Assembly (NCBI GenBank): GCA_017413255.1
Contig: JAFPUC010000003.1
Coordinates: forward strand, 1 to 64,000
Source: Aeriscardovia sp.
GTDB lineage: Bacteria > Actinomycetota > Actinomycetes > Actinomycetales > Bifidobacteriaceae
DNA: 64,000 bases
Reading direction: 5' to 3'
The stretch's first letter is position 1. Each line of letters begins with the position of its first letter. This document shows positions 43,807 to 52,610 of this stretch, piece after piece. A model generated the notes under the pieces. That model made no database searches. It saw nothing but the letters and a program-made list of their open reading frames with translations, and had not been told where the DNA came from. The position numbers and the translations under genes were made by a program.

Positions 43807-45321
43807 TTATGCTATTGAAGCCTTAAAGTTGTCATACATACGGGAAGTTATGTAGGCAGAAAGATTCAGTTCCTGTTCGGTTTCCTGTAGATCCTTAATA
43901 TTTAATGTTTCAGTAATTTTTTTAAAGTCGATGCGCTTTAAAACCTTTTTACTCCATGGCCGTTTTGAGTCCAGAAAGGTTATGCTTTTGAGAAAGGTTT
44001 GAACTCTTTTGGAATTTAAAAGCAACATAGCCACATAGGCCGGATCGTATCTATCAAAGGAAATGAAATAGCATGTGTCATCCAGCATCACAGCTTTCCC
44101 TTCCTTGGAATATAAAAGTGAAAACAGGGGGTTTTTATAAAATCCGCTCACTCCTACTTTGTACTTGGCAAATGAATATCGCCCCACCCCAAATATTGAA
44201 AACGGAGGAGCTCCACTATAAATTGAGCTCTTTCTTTTCTCAAATAGCTCTTTATTTTCTTCCAGATATTGCCATGTTTTTGGATAGTCAGTCTCTATAC
44301 GCCAAGTCTCCTCCCTGGGTTTTTTCTGGGTGACTAACACATATCTTGAAAATGAGTGAATAAGGGGCGACTTAAACATGCTGCTTTTAATCAGGGGAAA
44401 GACGAGGTCTTTTTCGATTTCAACTTTTTTCCCAGAGCTGTTTTGGAGTATTTCATTCTTTTTTATCAGCTCCATTACCTTACTGCAGTCATGTTTTAGC
44501 CCCTGCCTCCATTCAAATGTTGATGTTCCTTCAAAATCTTCGCTGTCCTCTTTTAAGGCGTTAAAGAGCTGCCCATTGTTGTAGTTAAGTCTTCCTTTTA
44601 TGTCTTCAGGGGATTTAAAGTCATATAAATTACAAAAGTTTGGGGATGATTTTTCTTTTGATAAACTAACTACCAGAAGGCATGCGCTGGTGCTCACGCC
44701 AAATACTTTATTTGAGTCGAAGTTCAGAATTAGAAATGAAGAAAAATTTATTTCTTCCCTTTTTAGATCCTGAAAAATATTTCTCGCAACTGATGACTTA
44801 CAGAGCATGGCAATGGTTGTTTGTCTGCCTCTCCATTCGCGCGCAAATTTTAAGATTATGTACTCACAGATATCAAAGTCACCGCTTCCCGTAATGGCCT
44901 CAATTCCATTTATTCCTTTAAAATTGGTTTTTGTGGGAAGATTGCCGCCTTTTATAGACGACAAGGTACTACTGCTTGCCCAAGGAGGATTTCCGAGAAC
45001 AAGAACGCTTTCCTTGTTATGTATAAAATTTACAGAAGGAATGTCAAAAACATTAGCATTGACGATATTTACCTTTTCATCACTTATTTCCTGCCTGCAT
45101 AGTCTGCAATAGTCTGGGTTGAGTTCTATTCCGCAGTATTCTTTTGCTTCCAGGGCAAGGCTGCTTTTCAGTAAGTTCCCAATTCCGCATGTCGGTTCAA
45201 GTACCGCAGATGGGTGAAGATTTAAATCATTTTTTAAATACTTGCAAATTTCATCCGCAAATTCAGTTGGAGTTTGATAATCGCCGTAGGCACGTTTAGC
45301 ATTCATAGTTAATGATTCCAC
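43807..45321 (-). CDS. Type II N6-adenine DNA methyltransferase (NPPW class)
   Basis: A 504-residue gamma-class methyltransferase. It starts with RAYGDYQTPTEFADEICKYL, motif I VLEPTCGIGNLLKSSLA (residue about 40) and motif IV VLVLGNPPWASSSTL (about 108), with a large C-terminal recognition part. ATG 45321 and ATG 45306 (MNAKRAYGDYQ) are both possible starts. It follows the nuclease-like gene at 45340-45990 by 18 nt in the same orientation, forming a type II R-M pair. Homologous enzymes of this shape often act with Cys- and Ser-rich PD-(D/E)XK nucleases. Recognition sequence cannot be read. Confidence 0.85.
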   Translation of the reverse strand: MESLTMNAKRAYGDYQTPTEFADEICKYLKNDLNLHPSAVLEPTCGIGNLLKSSLALEAKEYCGIELNPDYCRLCRQEISDEKVNIVNANVFDIPSVNFIHNKESVLVLGNPPWASSSTLSSIKGGNLPTKTNFKGINGIEAITGSGDFDICEYIILKFAREWRGRQTTIAMLCKSSVARNIFQDLKREEINFSSFLILNFDSNKVFGVSTSACLLVVSLSKEKSSPNFCNLYDFKSPEDIKGRLNYNNGQLFNALKEDSEDFEGTSTFEWRQGLKHDCSKVMELIKKNEILQNSSGKKVEIEKDLVFPLIKSSMFKSPLIHSFSRYVLVTQKKPREETWRIETDYPKTWQYLEENKELFEKRKSSIYSGAPPFSIFGVGRYSFAKYKVGVSGFYKNPLFSLLYSKEGKAVMLDDTCYFISFDRYDPAYVAMLLLNSKRVQTFLKSITFLDSKRPWSKKVLKRIDFKKITETLNIKDLQETEQELNLSAYITSRMYDNFKASIA

Positions 45322-45339
45322 TGATGTTGTTATTCAGTT

Positions 45340-45990
45340 CTATAACTCTTGAATATTGTAGTCTCCATTGTAGGCATTACTAATGGTTAAGTAACCCTGT
45401 TTTGGAGTATGTGCCAGCACTTCTTCGGCGAGATTATTATAGGTAATTTCATCTCCCGGAAGATTTCTGTCAGACAAAAATCCTATTATATCCTCCTTAT
45501 TGGCTTCATTTTTTATCATTTCACGTAGTTGTTTTGTAATTGTGAAATCAGCAGTTCTTTCCTTATTTATAAATACGCAATGCGTAAATTTTAATACGCA
45601 ATTATCGCTCACATCTTTTTTCTCATAAATGAATATAAGCAAGTTATAGCCTAGCCCATAAATTTTTTGTCTAGCACTTTGGAAAGGGCAGCTTGATTGT
45701 GGTTGACTGGCTGAAGTGACTTTTATGTCAGTTTGAATGGAATTTGCTGGGAGATCGATTCCTTTTGCACTGTTCCCAATTTCTACTTTGTAATTTGAGT
45801 CTAAAAATTGTTGAAACTTATGTTCTATATATGTACCTATAGCCTTGCCGTCTGTTACCCCTATAAGCTCGTTATGATTTAAATTACTCTCTATTTTGCA
45901 AAATTGTACTGCCGATTTAACTAGACCATCTATTGTTAATATTGGCTTTATTAAATTGCACCTTTTATTTTTTTGTTTGATTATGTGGCT
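45340..45990 (-). CDS. Type II restriction endonuclease (PD-(D/E)XK) partner, no canonical start codon
   Basis: The minus-strand frame between a TAG at 45993 and the stop at 45340 codes for about 217 residues: IKPILTIDGLVKSAVQFCKI, VTDGKAIGTYIEHKFQQFL, GNSAKGIDLPANSIQTDIKV (Asp and D-x-K core), TSASQPQSSCPF and ARQKIYGLGYNLLIFIYEKKD, ending QGYLTISNAYNGDY. This is the pattern of a type II nuclease. No ATG, GTG or TTG occurs in frame until 45642, in the middle of the fold. The only plausible start is ATA 45951 after an AAAGGTG, or the true start was lost. Without it the methylase would be left alone. Confidence 0.65.
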   Translation of the reverse strand, partial: SHIIKQKNKRCNLIKPILTIDGLVKSAVQFCKIESNLNHNELIGVTDGKAIGTYIEHKFQQFLDSNYKVEIGNSAKGIDLPANSIQTDIKVTSASQPQSSCPFQSARQKIYGLGYNLLIFIYEKKDVSDNCVLKFTHCVFINKERTADFTITKQLREMIKNEANKEDIIGFLSDRNLPGDEITYNNLAEEVLAHTPKQGYLTISNAYNGDYNIQEL

Positions 45991-46224
45991 CTATAAGGAC
46001 TGTACAAAGTCTATAGTTATGAATTTAAAGTACTTAAAAAATAATTTTTATATTTTAAATTATTGCTTTTAAAGAGGGGTACGATATTCTAATAGAAATC
46101 AGTCAAAGCATTAAACGTAGCAAAAAAGATTCATGGTTGCACTGCATATTTTCCATTTAAGGCAATAGGGTGTTTTGAGAAATTTTAAAATAGATGTGAA
46201 TTAAGATTAAGGGAGAAGTTTTTA
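45991..46224. other. Gene-free AT-rich gap
   Basis: Promoter region between the nuclease frame and the Fic fragment; nothing else seen. Confidence 0.4.
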
Positions 46225-46460
46225 GTGGATCTATATGGCATCTTAAAGAAAGAAAAAGAATGCACCTTATCAGGAGGAATCTACAATTACATAAGGTTTG
46301 CTTCACTTACAACTCCAATCGAATTGAAGGAAATCTGCTTAGTGAGAAACAGGTCCGTCATATTTATGAAGGTGGCCTTGTAATTTCAGGCGCATCTCAG
46401 GTAAGTTTCAATAATCTTTTAGAATCGCGTTTTCATAAATCATTACCTTTCTCAAAATAA
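46225..46460 (+). pseudogene. Frameshifted Fic-family N-terminal fragment
   Basis: GTG 46225 (GGGAG upstream) opens DLYGILKKEKECTLSGGIYNY, the usual start of a Fic gene. The match then continues in the next frame as HKVCFTYNSNRIEGNLLSEKQVRHIYEGG, where TYNSNRIEGN is the conserved inhibitory-helix region of Fic proteins. One frameshift near 46290 and loss of the catalytic half make it non-functional. The other Fic remnant at 41596-42024 is a C-terminal piece on the opposite strand. Confidence 0.7.
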
Positions 46461-46949
46461 CTTTTAGGGAGGTTAATGGTAAGGGGAGGGAATTGTCTTT
46501 TAGCTTTCTTCTGCCGGCGCGCTTAAAAGCTGTCGATAAGGCTTGCCATGTATGACCCGATTTAAAAGCACACTTACTTCTTCTTTTTTCGGCAAGTTGT
46601 TTAGCCTACCTGCTTTTGCAGCTTTTCTGTTATAAAAAATCCCCGAAGTTTATCCCTTATAGCTCATAAGAGGGGATTTGGTACAGCATAATTCAATACC
46701 GGATAACTTAAGTGCTGAAATAAATTTTCAATACCACAATTATATTTGCTTTTGACATGATATTAGAAACATAACGACCTACGAAAAACTGTATAGTGTT
46801 AAGATGAAAAATCGTTTATACGTACACACGTATATTTTCCTTAAATAAAAGGCCTGCCGCATAAGTCCTTTATTGTTATTGAGGTTGGATAAAGCATTCT
46901 ATGTATTTCAAGATATGACTAAACTTCCCTAGGAAGGCTGGATTTCAGT
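46461..46949. other. Gap with a hairpin and a palindrome copy
   Basis: About 490 bp with no gene. AAATCCCC (about 46642) pairs with GGGGATTT (about 46678) around a 27-nt loop containing a smaller CTTAT/ATAAG stem; this could be a terminator. The third TACGTA-family palindrome is at 46814-46837. Confidence 0.45.
46814..46837. repeat. TACGTA-family palindrome, copy 3
   Basis: Core TTTATACGTACACACGTATA; matches 19 of 24 positions of the perfect copy at 39635. It lies between the Fic fragment and the end of a DUF4143 gene. Confidence 0.65.
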
Positions 46950-48221
46950 CTAATCTTTCAAAACTCCTATAGGCACTACATAAACTCCATCGCTTCTTTT
47001 GTAGGCATAAGGATAAGTCCCGGTAAGAACCATAAGGAAAGAGGGGGGATTCATGTTATCGGTATCAATTTTGCCGGAAATTTTAATTAGAGTATTCGCG
47101 CCTTTTTCTATAGCCTTTTCGTTACCAAGTTTAACTTCGATCAGGCCATACTTCCCATTATTCAGGTGCACGACTGCATCGCATTCTAGACCAGCTTGAG
47201 TGCGGAAGTGATGGATAGTTCCATTTAATGGTTGTGCATACACTCTCAAGTCGCGTATGCACAGAGTTTCAAATATAAATCCGAGCGTATTTAAATCATT
47301 CATAAGATCCTGAGGTCCAGCTTCAAGCGCGGCTGCGGCAATGGAAGGATCTACAAAGTAATGGGTATCAGATTGCCGAATTGCGGTTTTTGACCGCAAC
47401 TTTGGATTCCATGCATCGCTGTTTTCTATGATAAATATCTCTTCCAGGGCTTTTGTATAGGCCAGAAATGTCGGCCTGCTTATTTGTATTCCATAATTCA
47501 TTTCCAGATCTTGAATGATGGTTGAATTTGGCGTTGAGGTGCCTTGGTTTCTTGCCAGAGACCGCAATAGCATTTGAATTCGTATAAGGCTTTTTAACTT
47601 TCTATTGACTCGATTAGCATCAAACTTAATGATGGTATCCAGATAATCGCGCGCATATCCTAGAGCTTCTTCTTTATTCAGCGAAAGACTCCTTGGCCAC
47701 CCTCCCCGACAAGCTAAATATGCAATATCCTCTAAAGTAAGCTTATTTTCTATAAAAATTTCTTCTTTAACGTTACCGGAAAATAGCGCAGATAGGCTTA
47801 CTTTCCCAGAGGAATCTCCAGATTCCCAGAGGCTCATCGGGCGCATTTTAATCCAAGCAAACTGGCCTGCACCTGTGTGATGGATTTCTGATCTATCTGG
47901 CGGGACTGCAGATCCTGTTAAGATAAATCTCCCCGGCTCAGGATGTTCATCAACATTATGACGAACTGCATCCCAAATTTTTGGCGCTAATTGCCATTCA
48001 TCTATCATGTGAGGAAATGGTCCGGTAAGTAGTGCGTTAGGGTTATTTTCGGCTACATTGAGGGCTAGGGCATCATCTAAAGTAATGCTGCTTTTAGCAT
48101 ATTTTTTGCACGTAGTAGTTTTTCCGCATGCTTTTGTTCCTTCTACTAAAACAGCACCTTCGCGTCTGAGGCCACTTTCCAATACTTTTTCAATTATTCT
48201 AGGTTTATAGTCCACCCTCAA
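46950..48221 (-). CDS. AAA ATPase with DUF4143 C-terminal domain, copy 2
   Basis: A 423-residue paralogue of 34146-35432 along its whole length: RIIEKVLESGLRREGAVLVEGTKACGKTTTC, PHMIDEWQLAPKIWDAVRHN, RFILTGSAVPPDRSEI, FAWIKMRPMSLWESGDSSGKVS, and the C-terminal GLECDAVVHLNNGKYGLIEVKLG. Both have Walker A and a D...E-x-K core. The two may have arisen by duplication and then diverged. In the 5' region (48242-48283) lie two 19-bp repeats at 23-bp spacing. Function unsettled for the family. Confidence 0.85.
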   Translation of the reverse strand: MRVDYKPRIIEKVLESGLRREGAVLVEGTKACGKTTTCKKYAKSSITLDDALALNVAENNPNALLTGPFPHMIDEWQLAPKIWDAVRHNVDEHPEPGRFILTGSAVPPDRSEIHHTGAGQFAWIKMRPMSLWESGDSSGKVSLSALFSGNVKEEIFIENKLTLEDIAYLACRGGWPRSLSLNKEEALGYARDYLDTIIKFDANRVNRKLKSLIRIQMLLRSLARNQGTSTPNSTIIQDLEMNYGIQISRPTFLAYTKALEEIFIIENSDAWNPKLRSKTAIRQSDTHYFVDPSIAAAALEAGPQDLMNDLNTLGFIFETLCIRDLRVYAQPLNGTIHHFRTQAGLECDAVVHLNNGKYGLIEVKLGNEKAIEKGANTLIKISGKIDTDNMNPPSFLMVLTGTYPYAYKRSDGVYVVPIGVLKD

Positions 48222-48241
48222 TATTCTTTCACCGGTGTAAT

Positions 48242-48283
48242 TTTTACAAAATATGTAAAATACATTTTACAAAATATGTAAAA
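48242..48283. repeat. Two 19-bp repeats, 23-bp period, before the DUF4143 gene
   Basis: TTTTACAAAATATGTAAAA occurs at 48242-48260 and again at 48265-48283. Each unit is itself an inverted repeat (TTTTAC/GTAAAA, 7-nt spacer). They lie 20-62 bp upstream of the ATG at 48221 and look like paired operators for a protein bound on one face of the helix. Confidence 0.85.
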
Positions 48284-48624
48284 TTTGATGCTTATATCCA
48301 GAACTTTTGCTTTATGTCGGATTAAAAGTGGTTTTGGGCCTATTGTGTAATGTAATAAAATCGCAATTTTTCTTGTGTGTTGAATTAATTAAGGGCTTTA
48401 TAGGGAACTGTCCAAAATCCCTTCTTAGGCAATCTCTTACCTCATATAATTAATCGAAATATCCCTCATCTTTATCTATTCCTGGAGTATTCAAACTTTT
48501 CGGCAATGTTTTTTATTCCAGGATAAAAGCCTTCATCTAATCAAAAAGTAACTAATCAACTAACTCTTATTAGTGTGAGAAACTTAATTAAGAACAATTT
48601 TTTATGTAAAGTAAAGTGAAGGAT
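48284..48624. other. Gene-free AT-rich stretch
   Basis: About 340 bp with no RBS-linked ORF. A minus-strand fragment DEGFYPGIKNIAEKFEY-like is open for a short way but is stopped on both sides. Nothing recognised. Confidence 0.35.
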
Positions 48625-48999
48625 TTAAATCTCTAAAATCCTTTCTGCACCCTCCGGCAGTTTTTGTTTTTCCTTCTCTACCAATTCAGCTACAATTCTT
48701 ACCATAGATTCCATTAAACCTTTATGTAATTCCGAACGAAGATAGTTGCTGACTCCATTCCTGCCCATAAGCATGGTCATTTCTCTAAGCCTTTGGTAGC
48801 ACTCAACGTCTTCTTCGCCTAAAAGTGAAAAAGCATAGGGCTCTAGCCTGTCTTCCTTAGCCTTAGTCATGTCGGCATCCCTAATGATTTCCCGCAGCAT
48901 GTGGGAGAGGGGTTGGCGGGTTATTTCTATGTTCCATGATTTTAAATATTTGGGCAGAACCAAATTTACTGCCACCCTATCTCTTCCTATTTCGCTCAT
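48625..48999 (-). CDS. Hypothetical helical protein
   Basis: A 124-residue protein, not recognised. It opens SEIGRDRVAVNLVLPKYLKSWNIEIT and is helix-rich afterwards (LREIIRDADMTKAKEDRLEPYAFSLLGEEDVECYQRLREMTMLM). GGAAATTAG-type sequence precedes the start but gives only a weak RBS. Its size and the RVAVNLVLP strand followed by helices could fit a DNA-binding antitoxin. No partner is visible. Confidence 0.4.
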   Translation of the reverse strand: MSEIGRDRVAVNLVLPKYLKSWNIEITRQPLSHMLREIIRDADMTKAKEDRLEPYAFSLLGEEDVECYQRLREMTMLMGRNGVSNYLRSELHKGLMESMVRIVAELVEKEKQKLPEGAERILEI

Positions 49000-50168
49000 C
49001 TAATTTCCTTTTTTTCCAATTACGTGTTAGTTAAAATCCTAATTTTCAATATGGCAATATTCAATGTCTCATTTGGGCGATTTTCTGTCTTCGCAGCTTT
49101 GCAGATGTACGGTACGTGCCTTCAGAAGCTAAAGGGGAGGGTACGCAGGATGGCCGCTGCTCTCACTACTCCTATTCTGGGCCTATCGCTTCATATACGG
49201 CATCTAAGCTCCACCTTCGCGTGACAACAGGATCTTGAAACCCGCTGCCAGCCAGAGAAACCTTGCGGATCAGGTTCTGCAGTGTGTAAAGGACATTCGT
49301 GTCGATGCCTTGGGGATGGATCCTATGCTGTAAAAGTCTTGGAAGGACGATATAAGGGCATTTGCAAAATATCTGTAAGGGGAACAACAGATACTCTCTT
49401 CAACGAGCATTTGGATGTTCTCAATACTTTGGAAATTTGTCAGCCTCATAAATGTCTTTTATCTGCCTCAGACTCCTTCCTTTACGACAAAGCAATAGGA
49501 AGCCCGCCCTGTGGGGGATGGGGGGATATGGAGAGGCATAGGCTCTTTTAAAGCGGAAATATCCGTGGTAGTACGTAAAGGAAATCTACTCCCTCTTTCT
49601 TTTGTGAGCCTTTTCTGTTTTAAGACTATGTTGCCCTCTCTGCTTTCTTATTCTTGTCACTCTCCCCTGCCTGCATTTGCGTTCCAAGCTTCGGGAAATC
49701 CTCCTTGGGCATGTGAAGATAGGGGAAATTCTCATTTTTCTTTCTCGCTTTTCCCACGGATTAGTTTTGGCTATTTCAATCTTTCGATTGTCACTTTGGA
49801 GCGCTGCAGCGAAGGGGAGGCATTAACCAACGCCATCAAAATCCGGAATGGATTTAAGCCTCCGGAAAATGTTGCAGCGCAAGGAAACACAAAATCCTGT
49901 GAGTTGTTTTCATTGGCTCAGGGGGAAATTTTAAATGGTTCTTAAAATAGCATCGCTTCGGAAAGGGGGGAATATTCCCGGGCCCTTCCGAGCTAAGTAA
50001 AAGACGCTGGGGAATGAAGCCGACAAGTGACTGGCCTTTAACTGGCGGCAACAAGCTCTTTATCTGTGCAGGAAGCCTTGAAGTGAAGAATATGGGGGAT
50101 ACTCTAAAGATTTTTCCGTGTCGCATTCCAAGGCTTTGTGGTCCATGGGTTGGCCTATAAGGTAGTCT
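49000..50168. other. Long region without a supportable gene
   Basis: Nearly 1.2 kb with several frames open for 60-140 codons on both strands but no RBS and no family match. One minus-strand frame (about 49172-49480) reads plausible sequence (TNFQSIENIQMLVEESI..., VLYTLQNLIRKVSLAGSGFQDPVV) but needs frame changes and stops, so it is probably a remnant. Confidence 0.35.
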
Positions 50169-50424
50169 TTAGCCAATGTAGCCGTCCAAATCTTGCTGGA
50201 TTTGGAGCCTTTTGGCCTCTTCGCCATTTTCCTTTATAACTTCATCCCGCAGGAACTCCAGATGACTTTCGTCCCTCTCTTCATGCTCGAAGCTGTAAAA
50301 TTCCTCCATAATTTTATGAAATGAGGTTCCCACGCTCGCCACTAAAGATAGGTTATAGGGTATAGTCTTTTTGCATACGTAGTTTGCAGGATAGGAGATG
50401 TCAGCATGCCTGGTGCCTGTAAGC
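50169..50424 (-). pseudogene. Unrecognised coding remnant after the YafQ-type gene
   Basis: The minus-strand frame DISYPANYVCKKTIPYNLSLVASVGTSFHKIMEEFYSFEHEER...EEAKRLQIQQDLDGYIG has protein-like composition, but its open frame extends back into the YafQ gene in another frame and has no proper start. Probably the tail of a lost gene. Family unknown. Confidence 0.3.
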
Positions 50425-50706
50425 TTATCTCTTAAATAACTCTGAATGCGTTCCCAAACGGTAGAGCACAAGACTTAGAATCTTTTTGTCAATTTCATAG
50501 ATCAGCAGCCAATCTGATTCAATATGGCACTCTCGCGTCCCTTTATACTTGCCCTCTAAACTATGATCGGAATAGCTTGCATCGAGGGAAGAATTACTGG
50601 CAAGGATCTTCACGGTCTCAAAAAGCTTGTCTAGATCCTTATGCTGTCTTTATTCCAGTTTCAAATCCTTTTCAAATTGGCTTGTAAATTTTATTTCATA
50701 GCTCAT
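50425..50706 (-). pseudogene. YafQ-family toxin with a premature stop
   Basis: ATG 50706 overlaps the antitoxin TGA (ATGA). The frame reads MSYEIKFTSQFEKDLKLE, then TAA at 50652-50650, then RQHKDLDKLFETVKILASNS, DHSLEGKYKGTRECHIESDWLLIYEI and YRLGTHSELFKR. These are the hallmark YafQ segments, with the catalytic-site His of DHSL, the HIESDWLLIY strand and the terminal HSELF. One stop near the start disables an otherwise complete toxin. Translation restart at GTG/ATG 50613 would lose the first third. Confidence 0.8.
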
Positions 50707-50975
50707 ACCCCAAGGGCTTCCTTGAGATCGTTTATATTTTTATACCCCTTGATATTCTTGTCATAAGCAATGCGCCTACCTTCTTCGATTGCGGCAGCAG
50801 TAACATCATTAGGAATGTCCAGCTTTAGCGCGAAAGGGATGCCATTTTCCCTTATCGCAGTTCTGAGAAATATATTGACTGCGGTCGTCATATTCAATCC
50901 TAGGCTGGAAAAAATAGCATCTGCCTGGTCCTTAATTTCCTTATCCATTCTGATATTGAGGTTTGTAGTTGTCAT
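50703..50975 (-). CDS. RelB/DinJ-family antitoxin, second copy
   Basis: A 90-residue antitoxin: TTTNLNIRMDKEIKDQADAIFSSLGLNMTTAVNIFLRTAIRENGIPFAL (RHH and turn), then the toxin-binding helix AAAIEEGRRIAYDKN...INDLKEALGV. AAAGGCGGC precedes the ATG at 50975; the longer open frame upstream is not needed. It overlaps the broken YafQ gene by 4 nt. Upstream, CATAAT-AGC-ATTATG (51027-51041) is a candidate operator. Same family as 18392-18670 but only moderately similar. Confidence 0.85.
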   Translation of the reverse strand: MTTTNLNIRMDKEIKDQADAIFSSLGLNMTTAVNIFLRTAIRENGIPFALKLDIPNDVTAAAIEEGRRIAYDKNIKGYKNINDLKEALGV

Positions 50976-51026
50976 CTTGAAGCCGCCTTTGAAGTAAATA
51001 TATATATTAAATTCGTTTATTATCAA

Positions 51027-51041
51027 CATAATAGCATTATG
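51027..51041. promoter_or_regulatory. Inverted-repeat operator of the second relB-like gene
   Basis: CATAATAGCATTATG: 6-bp arms with a 3-bp spacer, 52 bp before the antitoxin start. The first relB-like gene also has arms split by 3 bp (18340-18352). Confidence 0.55.
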
Positions 51042-51462
51042 TTTTAAACTTATCTTCCTCATTTCCACGATGAGAATAACCGGAAATGTTTTTAGAAAAT
51101 AAGATCTTGTCAACCTCCTAATTGTCCTGGTGGCTTGTAAATACCTTATTTTTGGTAGGCATAAAAAATTGCTCCCATAGCACTCCAAGAAACTGCCTTT
51201 AATTTCATCCGGAAGGCATATAAGGGTGATTTTTATAGAAGAATCATGGGAGAGGCGCATTTCCGGTCATAACCTATATCTTTTTAAACCTTCATATAGG
51301 TAGATCTAATGGCCATTGGGATAGGCAGATCTTAATATTTTAGCGCATCGGCCTCAGCTCCTTCATAGGACAAATAAAGGCTGTTGGATTTTGGGGCAAC
51401 GCAGGTGCAAGTCACAACTTCAGGTGGAGACCCTTGCCATAAAAAGATATCAAGTTTAAATA
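51042..51462. other. Gene-free stretch
   Basis: About 420 bp; the open minus-strand frame here is only an N-terminal extension of the antitoxin frame without an RBS. Nothing else recognised. Confidence 0.4.
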
Positions 51463-52095
51463 TTATGCCTGTCTGTTAAGATACAACCCATCATGTGTTA
51501 TATTGATGGATACATTTTTGAAATCCCACGAGGCTATTAGTTCAAGATATTGTTTTAAGGGGCTGTCTAATAATTTGAAACGCTTTTCCCATAGTTTTTC
51601 AGTGGTTTTAGGATCTGCAGTCCCGTCAATTGAAGTATTTACGCTTCCATGTCTTGCATATATAGCGCCTGCTTTTAAGTTGTGATAACGCCGACTTAAG
51701 TAAATCGGAGTATTAAGGCAATTCTCTATAATTAGAACATCAATCTGTCTTTCCATTGTTCCGTATTCAATCGGACGCACCTTTATAGAAGGTCTTTCTT
51801 CTGCAAAGGGAACATCTGCTAATAGATTATTAATATCATCCTGCGTTCTACGAAAATCACCCTCCTGTATCCCCAACACGGTGGCCTCTTTATCGCCAGG
51901 TTTTGGATCTTTTACACCGAAAATAATATAACACTCTTGGTTAGAACAAGTATTTGCAAAGTTTATGATATCTAGCACTAGGTCGTCTGGTTTCTTTTCA
52001 TCCCAAAGTGCCTTAAAGTCCCAATATTCTCCTTCACAGTTACACTCAATTAACTCACAGATTTTCTGCTTCAGAACTATATCATTTCGAGACAT
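51463..52095 (-). CDS. Schlafen AlbA_2-domain protein, short form
   Basis: A 210-residue protein. EGEYWDFKALWDEKKPDDLVLDIINFANTCSNQECYIIFGVKD is the AlbA_2 core (E...F-K, IIxFANT, I-x-F-GV), followed by the usual QEGDFRRTQDDINNLLADVPFAEERPSIKV. Unlike the 448-residue protein at 39776, it has no ATP-binding part and ends after a C-terminal helix-strand segment. AlbA_2 proteins bind nucleic acids and are common in defence islands. Its immediate neighbour upstream is a possible PD-(D/E)XK-type protein, so the two could form a small system. Confidence 0.7.
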   Translation of the reverse strand: MSRNDIVLKQKICELIECNCEGEYWDFKALWDEKKPDDLVLDIINFANTCSNQECYIIFGVKDPKPGDKEATVLGIQEGDFRRTQDDINNLLADVPFAEERPSIKVRPIEYGTMERQIDVLIIENCLNTPIYLSRRYHNLKAGAIYARHGSVNTSIDGTADPKTTEKLWEKRFKLLDSPLKQYLELIASWDFKNVSINITHDGLYLNRQA

Positions 52096-52154
52096 CTTCC
52101 TCCATCAGCAATAGTTTATCTGTTAAAAAAGGCATAACTCCGGGTTATCTGCAC

Positions 52155-52610
52155 CTACCATTGGCAGTCGGACCAGTCTATCTCTTGTTTTTCTATTTCA
52201 TCCTCAGTTATTACTTCAATTTTATAGTCTTTGATTATCTCTTTTTCTTGCTCAGAAAGTTCTGAATAAAACAAAAAAAGCTTCCAATTCCCTTCAGGAA
52301 TATCCATATCTTCGCTGCTCCTAATGAAGTTAATAAGCAACTTTTTGTTGAGCATGTCATCTGATTGCATGTGCTCAACTACTTGAATAGAGTAAAGATT
52401 TTTTCCCTTTTTTCCCAAAATATCTATACCTGTTATCGGTTTTCCTTCAATGGCTAACTTTATTTTCTGATCTTTCATTAGAAGTACCTGAAATCCTTGT
52501 TCCTCTAAAAAATAGGCCGCTACCCTTTCATAGGCCGTCCCCATACTTTCATTTGAATTTCCATAGGCTTTTTCTATTTCACTAGTCATATCTTTAAATG
52601 TTGTGCGCAT
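52155..52610 (-). CDS. Possible PD-(D/E)XK-fold protein with altered active site
   Basis: About 151 residues from ATG 52610 (the open frame reaches 52724). AYERVAAYFLEEQGFQVLLMKDQKIKLA, GIDILGKKGKNLYSIQVVEHMQSD has the order of a restriction-like fold: helix, strand, D-I-L-G, then a strand Y-S-I-Q-V where active enzymes have E-x-K. The Lys seems replaced. It is followed by KLFLFYSELSEQEKEIIKDYKIEVI. It lies 59 nt before the AlbA_2 gene in the same direction. Function unknown, fold assignment tentative. Confidence 0.35.
   Translation of the reverse strand: MRTTFKDMTSEIEKAYGNSNESMGTAYERVAAYFLEEQGFQVLLMKDQKIKLAIEGKPITGIDILGKKGKNLYSIQVVEHMQSDDMLNKKLLINFIRSSEDMDIPEGNWKLFLFYSELSEQEKEIIKDYKIEVITEDEIEKQEIDWSDCQW

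Noticed and set aside
49511..49945. NPPW-containing frame suggesting a methyltransferase
   Set aside because: The GNPPWA match is isolated; no motif I or RBS; the frame is broken by non-protein-like sequence.
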